Of a DNA stretch of 64,000 nt, positions 52,880-63,330 are shown one piece after another; the first letter of the stretch is position 1, and every line of letters begins with the position of its first letter. Where the stretch lies: the NCBI GenBank assembly GCA_024663395.1, contig JANFAH010000013.1:806001-870000 (forward strand), written 5' to 3'. The notes under the pieces were generated by a model that did not search any database, was not told the origin of the DNA, and saw only the letters and a program-made list of their open reading frames with translations. Source of the stretch: Pisolithus tinctorius (Eukaryota > Basidiomycota > Agaricomycetes > Boletales > Pisolithaceae). Made by a program: the position numbers and the translations under genes.

Positions 52880-53896
52880 CTAATTCCTACCCCGTAATGC
52901 TTGATATTGCATAGCTGCTATTTGAACTGCGGCAATCTCGTGTGGTGTGGCTTCCAAAGCAGCAGTCAAAAATGCACTTCTTAACATCTGAGGCATAGAA
53001 ATGAAAGCCTCAAAGTCGGCATCACCTGCTAATCCGGCCTTCATCAATGCAAACAAAAGGTGAGTTTTTTGATGTTCATCAAGAAAGTCACGGAGCTTGT
53101 AGTGGTCTTGACCGGGGGGCTGTTGTAGCATCAATGCATTACCCCTCCTTTGCGAACAGACGCTGCTCTTTCTCCCCGAATCCATCTGGTATAATGTTAG
53201 TAAGGATTCGCTCTTGACATAACAAAAGGTACCAATCCATTATCCGTCCTCCGCTGGCAAGGTTCTCTACTCATCGCTGTCAGATGCCGCTAGTAGGATC
53301 TTGGTAAGGGGCAACCCCCGCGACAACAAAAAAAAAGAAATTCACAGCACATTGGCGTTCCTGAGAACGTTCTGATGTTTGAATCTGTTAGATTCAGTAG
53401 GGTAAAGCAAGGCTCACCCGACACTCTTTAAGGTAAATACGATGTTTGAGATGCCGCCGCACGAGCACGCCAATGGGCCAGCAGTCTTCATACCTGGCAA
53501 ATTCAGGGACCTTGTCTTTGATCTACACAACACCAATTCACATCATGTCATATCAGCATATCAATTGATACTTACCAGTGTTTCAAGTGCTTGCAGTTCA
53601 CTTTGAGTATGATCTGAAAACTGCTTGCCCAAATTGAAATTGCTCTTGACTATGACCTCCTTCACACGTGCCTGTAGTAAAATACATCTCCAGGAATCAA
53701 TAAATACAAGTACAGGATTATCAGAGGTGCTCACAGATAATAAACGTCCCTGCACCACACTTAGCTTCATGGCTGTGTACAATGGCTGCACCAGTGTCAA
53801 ATGATCGTTGCATAGTATGTGAAGAACATGACTAGATGGTCGTTTTACAAAACCATTACCATCCACAGTTGGGGAGATGATGCGGCTACCACGCAT
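52880..53896 (-). CDS. Uncharacterised protein, paralogue A (241 aa)
   Basis: Five exons (53896-53735, 53671-53576, 53522-53418, 53289-53233, 53185-52880), all in phase 0, give 241 aa. The product has a helix-rich middle (ARVKEVIVKSNFNLGKQFSDHTQSELQALETL), a short basic segment (WPIGVLVRRHLKHRIYLKEC) and a C-terminal block DHYKLRDFLDEHQKTHLLFALMKAGLAGDADFEAF shared with paralogue B. No membrane segment or known catalytic motif is seen. Exon borders agree one by one with those of the gene at 55696-56708. An upstream in-frame ATG at 53929 would add 11 residues but has no partner in B. Confidence 0.7.
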
Positions 53897-54079
53897 TCTC
53901 AGTAGTGATATGTGATCAGCATTATCCACATATTACAAAAGTTAGTCGATCGCGTCACGTGACCGTATTGACCAGTTCTTCATTAAAGGGGTCAAATATA
54001 GGGGCGATTATAACACTGTCACGAGCCCGCACCCCCTTCATTCATTCATCCACCATCCGCCACCACCTGCACTCGGACT

Positions 54080-55336
54080 ATGCCACGAATCACTTATATA
54101 ATATTTAAGCTCAAACCGTCAGGAGCATGCAACATTTATGATGTTGAAACCATCGACATCCCCAACGACAGCAAAGTTCAGACGTTATTAGATCATGCTT
54201 CCACGTCAATCTGCGGTTTCGCGGGCTTGGCGCCGGATCGAATTCATGTCGAGGTCTACAAGGTGTGTAAATTTTCATTCCCAAATACCTCCCGCAGCTC
54301 ACATTTATTCAGCTGCGCAATGCTGCTGGCGATTTCTATTGCCGCAGGCTTGGGGACGTTGCAAGGGAACTGGGGGCAGTAGACAAGGCTTTTTTTGCAG
54401 ACAAGGCCATCCGCCTCTCCCCCTGTGACACCTTATCATTCCTCGAGTCAGATGTCCCCCGGGGTCGAGTTGTTGTTGTGTTCACAAACAAACCCCCAGG
54501 TAGGCCAACGCTTGATGTATTTCGAACTCGAGATTTTCAGTGTTTGATATAGTTACTGCTGCCGAAATTGTCGACATGTGGATGAACAATCGATGCATGG
54601 GCCTCGTTCCTCCGGAACTAGAGGACCTGCGTAAACTCCTCGAAGCCCCATTATCCGAGGCCGAGAAAATTCCTATTCCCGAGCCCGAGTTTCAAAAGTT
54701 ATTAGTCTCCAAAGATAACTCCGACCAGTGTACTGCCGATGACCTCCGCAGTCTTTTCAGAATTGGCGAAACTAGCATATTCTTCTATCCAGTCTTCTGT
54801 GCGGTCACTCGCCTAGTGCCTACGGGCAGCACAAAGCGGGACTTCATCTCCTTTTGGGACGTTAATGTCGGTAAACTCCTCAAGTTCATGATTCCGCGCG
54901 GTAAAAGTTTCCGCGACTTCGAGTGTCGTCCTGAATATGCCTTCCTTCTGGATGGCTCGTGCCTGTTTCAGGGTCAGGAAAGGGGACCATGCGACCCACA
55001 GCATTCTAGTGCTGAACTAAGGAGTAACTTTGTATGGACGTGTCCCAGTTTGCCTTATGTCCTCGGTGAGGATTTTTCGTTCAGTTGCCTACATAGCTAA
55101 ACTGCTCTCATAGGGTATTATTGTTACGGGTCCAAAATCACGCTAACTGCAATCATTAAACCACGAACACGAACAGAACAGTTCAGACCGCGACTATACG
55201 ACATAGCCACCTTGGACTTGAAATTCAGAAGGAATCGCATTGCCAATATTCGTTACCTAATAAACCTGTCACCGGTTCTCCATGTCCTGGCTAGTATGGA
55301 GCCGTCTCCCCTCAACGATTATGCAGTGTTGCAAGG
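54080..55336 (+). CDS. Crinkler-like protein, 3' end unclear
   Basis: Exons at 54080-54262, 54313-54499, 54541-55065 and 55114-55336 join in frame. The N-terminal 120 residues (MPRITYIIFKLKPSG...) resemble the ubiquitin-like header of Crinkler-type fungal proteins: IHVEVYK then RLGDVARELGAVDKAFFADKAIRL. A linker and a C-terminal module follow: EYAFLLDGSCLFQGQERGP, LPYVLGYYCYGSKITLTAI, RIANIRYLINLSPVLHVLASM. That module resembles one seen in many Agaricomycete proteins before kinase-like or effector domains. The gene stops at CAAGGG TAA or splices on at 55337; just beyond lies duplicated GEP4 sequence, so the original 3' end is lost. The family call is tentative. Confidence 0.5.
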
Positions 55337-55387
55337 GTAAGACCTTTACTTCAATTGTGGTTACTACTTGGAGTGACATGGTTGCAG

Positions 55388-55632
55388 ACAAGGAACCGTC
55401 CACGCGTGACCGGTTGAATGGCCCACTGGCCGTATGGACGAACGGTGTCTGGCAGAAGGAGAGTATAGTGATACGATGGATCGAGAGACACTTGGTGGAT
55501 GTGGTTGGTCGTCAGATAGACAGTAAACCTGAGCTGTCCGACTCGCGGGAACTGTTGACAAAGTTGTTTCCACAGCCAGATATTCTCCGGGGTGTCATCG
55601 CACTGATTATAAAGTTGTTACATAGGAAATAG
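55388..55632 (+). pseudogene. Truncated duplicate of the GEP4 3' end
   Basis: The protein NGPLAVWTNGVWQKESIVIRW...LLHRK matches the last 80 residues of GEP4 (52530-52785) with about 75 percent identity, including the stop. The N-terminal phosphatase motifs are missing. The match starts near CAGACAAGG. It was copied together with the convergent paralogue gene. It could be spliced to the Crinkler-like gene, but the simple splice sites do not keep the frame. Confidence 0.75.
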
Positions 55633-55695
55633 AACGATCATCCTTCAATGTGAATTACTGTACATTTGATTCGCTCTGGATTGGCCTTTAACTCC

Positions 55696-56708
55696 TTATG
55701 TCCCATATTGCAACGCTGCTATTTGAATCGCATCCGCCTCATGCGGTGTGTCATCCAAAGCAGAAACCAAAAAAGCCTTTCTCACCGCGGACGGCATGTT
55801 AATAAAAGAGTCAAACTCGGCATTCCCTGTGATTCCAGCCTTGACCAACGCAAACAAAAGATGAGTCTTTTGATGCTCATCAAGGAAGTCACGTAGTTTG
55901 TTATGCTCCTGATGACTTATGGGGGTATTCTGTGACCACCATCCACCGCCCTTCTTTTGAGAATAGACGCTGTCTGGTTTTTTGCTGGTGCTCGATGGAC
56001 GCATCTGGTACGATATTGATATTAGTAGGTAATAACCCTTGGAATCAAAAAAGTACCAATCCATCATCTATCCTCGACTGAGAACAGTGTAATTTTTCAT
56101 TCGTCCTTGTTGGACGTGTCTAGCAATAGAATCTCAGCATGTGCCAACCCAGCAATTAAAAGAAATCACGGTATATTTGAGTTCCTAGGATGGTTCTGAC
56201 ATTCAAATCGGTTGCGTTCAGTAGGGTAAGGCAAGGCTCACCATCCGACAATCCAAAAGCCTTGTACGTTTTTTGAGAAGGCGCTTTACAAGCACACTGG
56301 CAGCCCAATTGTCCTCGTATCTGTCGAGATCGCAGATTTTTTCACAGACCTGCAAAATGTCATTTCACTTCATGGTACACTACGTAGGGCACACCGCATA
56401 CCAGCTCTTCGAGCTTCCGGATTTCCTTCTGTGTATGCTTCAAATACGATTTCTCCAAATCAAAATCGCTTTTGATTATGACCTCTTTCACCCAAGTCTG
56501 TAAAATGTAGCTCCAGGAATCAATTAGTATTATTTCAGGGTTACGTGGGACTCACAGATAATCTGCGGCCCTCTGTGTCACCTAGCTTCATGACTCTGTA
56601 CACCTGCGCCATTGACGTGTAGTGTTCGTCGTAGAGTCGATGAAGTATTTGTTGAGATGGTCGCTTTATAACAGCGTCACCATCTGGATTGAGGCAGCGA
56701 CTACACAT
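55696..56708 (-). CDS. Uncharacterised protein, paralogue B (242 aa)
   Basis: Five exons (56708-56556, 56497-56402, 56349-56242, 56119-56057, 56004-55696), all in phase 0, give 242 aa. It aligns with paralogue A along its length: KRPSQQILHRLYDEHY with KRPSSHVLHILCNDHL, WVKEVIIKSDFDLEK with RVKEVIVKSNFNLGK, and HNKLRDFLDEHQKTHLLFALVKAG with the A block. Family and function are unknown. Both copies keep open frames and splice sites, so both may be active. Confidence 0.7.
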
Positions 56709-56939
56709 TTTTCTCGGCGACGTGTGAAAACCTGTTTAAGACTCGTGAAAATCGGTAAGTGTTATCTACAACTTAGTGTCGATATCGAGAATGTGTAGTC
56801 GATCGCATCATCACGTGACCATATTGACCGGCGTGTCGTGTGTGCCGGACGTTTCTTCGGTTGTTTTGCAAGTCTCAAGTTCCTCAATATTCTCTCGTCG
56901 AATCCCTAATGTCTTTTGGAGGCTGACAAAATTCTAGTA
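56709..56939. promoter_or_regulatory. Divergent promoter, paralogue B and ABC transporter
   Basis: This is 231 bp between two divergent start codons. It holds CACGTGAC-type words (about 56813) also seen upstream of paralogue A (about 53957), which suggests the promoter was duplicated with the gene. Confidence 0.4.
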
Positions 56940-59813
56940 ATGATTGGTTCGTACGTGTCGCATCTGGCAAGGAACCAGGTGCTGGCGTCGCGATGTCGCC
57001 TTAATCCTTGGAATCGACCTGTGCAATTCCATGCCAAATTCCTGTTCGTCCATGAACAGCCGAGACACCTCTCGTTGGCGCAGATATCTCGGGTTACTTT
57101 TGCGCGACATTATTCTACGCAACCGCAGCCGAAGGAGCGGTCTAGTATATTTTCTCGGACATTGCCCTCTGCGCTACAGTCTGGCCCCGCTACCGGCTCG
57201 TCTCTTCGCAAAGTCATCTCGCTTGCGAAGCCAGAGAAAAAACCACTCCTCTTTGCTGTCTGCCTTCTGCTGGTCTCCTCATCCGTTGCCATGAGCGTGC
57301 CATTTACGATTGGGAAACTGATCGACTATTTCTCGACCGAGAATCCGGTAAGAACTGTTCCACAGAAATTGATTCGAACGGTATACATATCATGACGTTG
57401 CACCTTGGCCAGAAAATACCCTTTGGACTTACGACGTGGCAGGCATCAGGGATTCTTCTACTAGCCTTCACAACAGGTGCTGTATGTAATGCTGGTCGTT
57501 CCTTTCTCATGCGCATGTCAGGTTCGTAACTTACTCTTTCGTCCCCTTGACATTGCTTCCTCACCTTCCGCGAACCACAAGGTCAGCGCATAGTCGCCCG
57601 TCTACGAGAGAACATGTACGGTGCTGCACTGAGGCAAGAGGTAGAATTTGTCGAGAAGGGGGAGGGCGATGTTCTAAGTAGACTCGGTGCCGATTCAAGT
57701 ATTGTGGGTGAAAGGTTGTGCCAGACATGTTCATCTGAATATTCAGTAGTGTTGACGGTCGTTTTCGCAGCGTGACGAACAACCTCTCTGATGGACTTCG
57801 CGCAATCGTAATGTCTTCTGTTGGGCGTGAGTGCCACTGACCTCAGTTAGCCCACGTAACTGACGTGTGTGGAGTCAAGTCGGAGCCATGTTTTATCTTT
57901 CCCCGAAACTGACTCTTCTGATGCTTGGAATTGTGCCTCCTGTTTCACTCGGAGCCGTATAGTCATTCTTTATGTGTGTATGACTGCCGCTCATTCTGTT
58001 CCGGCAGGTATGGTATGGCCGTTATCTTAGGAAGTTGTCGAATCAAACTCAAGAAGCCATGGGTGAGATGACGAAAGTAGGGAACCTCTTTGCTTTTCTC
58101 TGATTCCTTTAACGTTTTACATTCAGATTGCTCAAGAATCCCTGTCAGGACTTCGGACAGTCCAAGCGTTCAACGGGCATGCTCAGGAGCAGCAGAAGTT
58201 TCACGAACAAGTAACTAATGTGCTCAACCTCGTACGCAAAGAAGCCATCGCTAGTGGGATTTTCTTTGGAAGCACGGGCTGGAGTGGCAATGTCACGATG
58301 CTTGGCTTGCTAGGATATGGTCAGTCTTTTGAAGCCCATACCACCGCGCGCTCCCAGTTTACATTTCTAAGGTGGAACGCTGGTTGCGCAAGGCGCAATC
58401 ACTGTTGGTGACCTCACTAGCCTACTGTTGTATACGGTCTACGTTGGCAGTGGTCTTCAAATGCTCTCGTGAGGCGCACACCAATTTCCTTCTGAGCGTC
58501 GTGTTGACGACTTCGCAGTTCCTTCTTTGTATGTGCCGCCCTGCTCGCGTCAGCGACCCCACTCATTGCTCTTTTAGACCTCTATAATGCGTGGAATCGG
58601 TGCAGGCACGCGGATATTCGAAATTTTAGATCGAAAGCCTGCCATACCCCCTAATCAGGGCATCGAGCTGGATCCCTCTCGAAGGGGCGTTGTCAAGTTT
58701 GAGAATGTTGGATTCGAGTATCCAAGCCGGAGAGGCGTGGTAATCCTAGACAATTTTAATCTTGAAGTCGCCGTCGGAGAGAGTGTAGCAATTGTGTGAG
58801 TGGGTGGGATCTTTTGCGATGATTGTGTTTGACGATTGGTACTGGGTCCGTTTCCAGAGGAAGGAGTGGTGGCGGGAAGTCTTCTGTGCAGTCGCTCCTC
58901 TTGAGATTCTACGACCCTGTGCGTGGAAAGGTGACCTTTGATGGTCAAGGTACGTCTAAAAAAACCGCTCCGAAGGTCTTGCGTGACATTTCTGGTCTAG
59001 ATATCAGGGAGTTTAACCCCAATTCCTGGAGGAATATCATCGGAATCGTTCCTCAGGCGAGCGCAACGTTCACAACGATGCTATTTCGGCTTACAATCGC
59101 TTCCCTATAGGACCCTGTTTTATTCACCGGAACGATCGCTTCCAATATCGCCTTCGGAAACCCCAATGCAACCCGGGAGCAGATAGAAGCGGCCGCCCGG
59201 GAGGCTAACTGTGACTTTGTTTGGGGAATGCCTAAGGGTTTCGACACAGAAAGTGAGTCTGCCTTCCTTTCATCTCTTGCCCTGGATAAATAATTTAAAT
59301 GATACCAAACCCATAACAGTCGGAAGGTCGAGTTTGAGTGGCGGACAGAGACAGCGTCTTGCAATCGCGCGCGCTTTGCTTAAGAGACCTGCGATACTTG
59401 CCTTGGATGAGGCTACTAGTTCCTTAGACGCCACGTCGGAGCATCGGGTAAGGCATACGTCTCTCTCTCATTGGAAGTTCGCTCTTACGATTTCTTAGGT
59501 AAACGATGCAATTGACAAAATCCTGCGAGACCGTCAGACGACGTGTCTCATCGTTGCCCACAGATTGTCTACGGTCACACGCGCAGAACGCATCGTTGTG
59601 CTTGAAGGTACGTTTTGTTCCCCCTTGGTTTCCCTTTGTTTTTCCGTTCGTTTAAATGACCATTGTCAATTTCTCTGTCACGTCTCAGACGGTCGGATTA
59701 CCGAATCAGGCACCTATCGCGAACTTGTGGGCCGAAAAGACTCGAGGTTCCGGGTATTGATGGCCGCACAACTCGGTGCCGCAGAGGCTGGGTTGGCTCC
59801 TGAAAGCCTTTGA
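56940..59813 (+). CDS. Mitochondrial ABC half-transporter (MDL1/ABCB10-like)
   Basis: It exports peptides or related substrates across the mitochondrial inner membrane in yeast Mdl1. Sixteen exons give 673 aa: 56940-57347, 57413-57521, 57582-57714, 57771-57826, 57880-57956, 58008-58076, 58127-58319, 58372-58468, 58519-58528, 58578-58795, 58858-58949, 59001-59056, 59111-59252, 59320-59447, 59499-59607 and 59689-59813. The N-terminus is a presequence-like stretch ([13 protein letters not shown]), followed by the six-helix domain with [14 protein letters not shown]. The nucleotide-binding domain has Walker [11 protein letters not shown]-loop IVPQDPVLF, signature SLSGGQRQR, Walker [13 protein letters not shown] and H-loop IVAHRLST. 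One exon is 10 nt and one intron starts GC. Confidence 0.9.
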
Positions 59814-60900
59814 CCACCATCCTTTCTCCACTCACGCGCTCTCTCCGCAGAAGTTCACGTTCTTCAATTAGCGGATAGCGCAGGTACATTAGACAGACGG
59901 AGTGAAATGGATATAGTGAAGGAAAGAAGGAATTTTTACAATGGTCACCAGCTTAGACTCATCGTTTGCGTGGGTCTTTGGACAGCACAGTACTATAGAT
60001 TGATGCACCCCAGTGTACTATCTCTACGTATGTATTTATCCGCGCGTTATAATTCAACCCGATCACTTACTTGAATACTCGACCAATTTGAAAGGATACC
60101 TCCGAATGCTCAATTGAAGACATGTTTAGCCTACTTTATGTTTCATTCAACATTTTGTTCTTGTCCTGAACATCAAGAACAGGCATACTTATTTACATGA
60201 GGGCTCTGTCGTCGTCGATCCGCCTGGATCAATACCGCCTCAATGTGAGGCGCAACCCACCGTGAACTTGCCTTGTGACGAAATGTCTTCCCATCAGACC
60301 TGCAGCGCTGATCCCGCCACGCCAACTCCTCCGCCAATCTCCCTACCCTAGGTAACAACGACGTAGGTCTTTACAGGACAGCAGGATCCGCACTGATCGT
60401 CCAAAGTAGGTAAATGTCACTGTCAGGCGTAATTATTGTGAACACGACAACGGCTAGGATCCACGTCACAGCCGAAGGGGAGAGTAGCCCTCCCCTTGCA
60501 TTTTACCCAGCAGGCTGGCGCATGGGCGAGGCAGCACATGCAAGTCGGTCATGCTTATTATGAAGATAAGAAGCAAACGGAAGTTCATGTTGTGATACCA
60601 GGTACACCTGGGTAATTTCCTAGATCGCCGGCATAATCGACTCCCTCATAACCCAAACCCATTCGGGATAGGCCATAGGGTATGGGGGTATGAGAGAGTA
60701 TGGAATTTCTGAGAGCTAGTTGGGGGGGGGGATTGGGAATTTGGGAAATGGAAAATTGTATGGGTTATGGAGGGCTGTAGTGTTTTCATGCCAGCTTGGT
60801 ACTTTTCCTTATTGGGCGGAGCTCACAATGCGCTCACAAGTATTTTGAGGATTTCCATCATTTACGCAAACTGCTGTAACCCGTCAAAATTCCCGGAGCA
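59814..60900. other. Intergenic, no gene seen
   Basis: No conserved ORF. The sequence holds a G-run (about 60721-60730) and AT/GC mixed spacer. It may contain untranslated ends of the neighbours. Confidence 0.4.
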
Positions 60901-61522
60901 CTAAATGATGTAGAGCACAGCAAGCTCAGGAAGTCCCCACGCAGCATCGAGAGTGCTTCCGGGTAAGCGTTTGAGAGTGTTGATGACAACCTCATATGTA
61001 GCCACCCTGGTACTGTTGTAAACGTCAACCTAGATCACCAAAACACGAGGAACATCCAACTCACTTGAACCCGGTAATCGTCATCAATCCTGGGACTTGA
61101 CCACCAACTATGTCGATGGCTGAACCGGTCATAAAACTGCTCAGAGCAGGCAACAAAATGAATTCTACGATCCACCCCGGTCTCAATGAGTTGATGCCAC
61201 CACGGCGAGATCGTTTTGATAAACCCAAGCCTCAACTTGACTATACCTTGGTGTTTCTTGGGAAAGAAGGTACGTAGGGATCTTGACGAACTAAAATGAT
61301 GATCACGGTCCCATAGAGGGCTTATTCCGTTGTCGTCAATTTGGACGCAAACAATAAGCTAATCTTATGGGTGGAAGACAAGTGAGGAGGAATGTGAACA
61401 GCCAACACGCGGCACGTTGCCCCTCCGCCGGCAATCGCGGTGATTACATCATGGTTGACCAGAGTACCAAACTGGTAGTCGGATTGATAGTGCCAGCGGG
61501 ACGCTGACGTACATAGGGTCAT
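60901..61522 (-). CDS. Uncharacterised small gene, model uncertain
   Basis: On the minus strand an open stretch reads IDDNGISPLWDRDHHFSS...WHQLIETGVDRRIHFVACSEQFYDRFSHRHSWWSSPRIDDDYRVQ. It is followed by a 35-nt GTGAGT...TAG gap (61064-61030), then VDVYNSTRVATYEVVINTLKRLPG and a stop at 60901-60903. An upstream frame from 61522 (FGTLVNHDVITAIAGGGATC) may be another exon, but I found no clean splice to it. The sequence looks protein-like and is CpG-rich. I do not recognise the family. Confidence 0.35.
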
Positions 61523-61699
61523 CGTATGAACATCGGAGGCTTCCTTTCTCTATCGTTATGGGGTCAGCTGGACAAAGTTTATCGACTCCCCTATCTGTGC
61601 AGGGGATATAAACAGCCCTCGCATACCATCTCCTCTCTAGAGGCTTGGTCAATATCCTCACCCACCTCCAGTTTGCAGGCTTGAACTCATCAGTTAACA

Positions 61700-62876
61700 A
61701 TGTCATGCGAAGTCCGTCAGTGAGTAGATCAAGGCACCTATGGAACACCGTTGCTAATCTATTGCTCAAGGAGAGCAAAGGCCCAATCTGCGTCTCCTCT
61801 TGGTCCTTTAGGCGTCGAAGCTGCCCTTGAGGCGAAGACCAACCCTTCCATCCAACCATGCCCCAAAATATTTGACGAGTTTGCCTTGACTGATCGAGTG
61901 GCACTTGTATCTGGGGGAAATCGGGGGCTCGGACTCGAGATGGCGATAGCGTTGGCCGAGGCAGGCGCGAGAGCTGTTTATTGTTTTGATCTTCCTGAGG
62001 AGCCTTCAGAAGAGTTTGTCGCTTCCCGAGAGTATGTCAGCAAGCTTGGAAACGGCTCGAGGCTCGAGTACTTCGCCGCGGACGTGCGTGACCAACAGTT
62101 GCTTTGGAAGAAAGCAGAGGAGATAGGCGATAAGGAGCAAAGGTTGGATATTTGTGTGGCTGCCGCCGGTGTTCTCAAGCCGCAGATGGATTGCTTGGAA
62201 TATTCTGCAGACCTGTTCAGAGAGGTAATATATGCCACGGGAACCAGAACCCCGTTTGTTTGATGGTTACATTTTGATCTAGGTCGTGGAGGTGAACATA
62301 ACTGGCGTTCTGCTTACGGCACAGGCTGCTGGACGGCAGATGGCACGCTTCGGCCGTGGTGGCAGCATCATCTTGATCGCGTCGATATCAGGAAGTCTTA
62401 CCAACAGGGTAAGCTTGGCCTGATGTGACGTACGATATAACGAACGTGCTGCAGGACCACGCATGGGTTTCATACAACTCGTCCAAGTCTGCTGTGTTGC
62501 AGATGGCACGTAGCATGGCATGTGAACTCGGAGAGAAGAAGATTCGTGTGAATACGTTGTCCCCCGGCTATATGTTCACCGAGTACGTACATATGGTTCT
62601 CATGTTCGTGGCAGCCTTGTGTCTGATCGGGAGAGCGAGCCAGGATGACTGCAGCATTCCTTGATAACCAGCCTCACTTGCTCGACAAGTGGTCCAGCTT
62701 GAACCCGCTTGGACGAATGGGAAGGCCTGATGAGCTTCGCGGTGTTATCACCTGGCTTGCATCTGATGCGTCTACATTCTGCACTGGAAGCGAGTTAGTG
62801 TTTATCGTCCTCGTTGGCACGCACTACTCATGCACGTCTCAGCATCGTTGTCAGCGGTGGACACCACTCGTGGTAG
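61700..62876 (+). CDS. Short-chain dehydrogenase/reductase (sorbose reductase-like)
   Basis: This is an NAD(P)H-dependent reductase of the classical SDR family. Exons at 61700-61719 (20 nt), 61771-62224, 62283-62408, 62455-62582, 62644-62793 and 62843-62876 give 303 aa. The cofactor motif is VALVSGGNRGLGLEMAIALAEAG (TGxxxGxG with Ser for Thr). Further motifs are AADVRD, ICVAAAG (NNAG position), the catalytic Ser block SIILIASISGS, YNSSK (Tyr and Lys), VNTLSPGYM, and the C-terminal NPLGRMGRPDELRGVITWLASDAS to SGGHHSW. The end type resembles fungal sorbose/xylulose reductases and polyol dehydrogenases; the substrate is inferred only. Confidence 0.88.
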
Positions 62877-62924
62877 TATGCATATACCTGTAAAATATAA
62901 ATGTAGTTTCCTCACGAGAAGTAA

Positions 62925-63176
62925 TTATTCTTGATTTTCCCTTTTTTTGTGATGTGCACTTTTCGATCGGCGCAGTGACTTACCAACAGCAGATTCAAAG
63001 TAAGACGCAACCAAAGCACCAGGAATGCTTTGCCCCCAAGTAACAACGGGGACAATTACCCAGGCATTTTGCAGAGACCTGGATGAACCAGTGGGTCCAT
63101 ACAAAAATACATGGTCCAATACACTGCTATCGACGACACGTCCATCCTCTATGCCTAATGTGTTAAGTACATACAT
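62925..63176 (-). other. Possible exon fragment, unknown
   Basis: The minus strand reads LNTLGIEDGRVVDSSVLDHVFLYGPTGSSRSLQNAWVIVPVVTWGQSIPGALVASYFESAVG, followed by a GTAAGT donor-like site. It looks coding but has no partner exon in view. It might be a remnant of a duplicated gene. Confidence 0.25.
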
Positions 63177-63330
63177 AAATCTAGAGCACTGATGACACAG
63201 GCCATTCCGTTCGGGTCGCGACGTCGCCAGGAAGTGTGACTAGACCAGGACCATGTCGGTCAAACAGACGCAACATGAGTTGTTTATGTGTCTTCGTGAT
63301 AGCATCGATAGCGTCACTCTCTACTCACAG

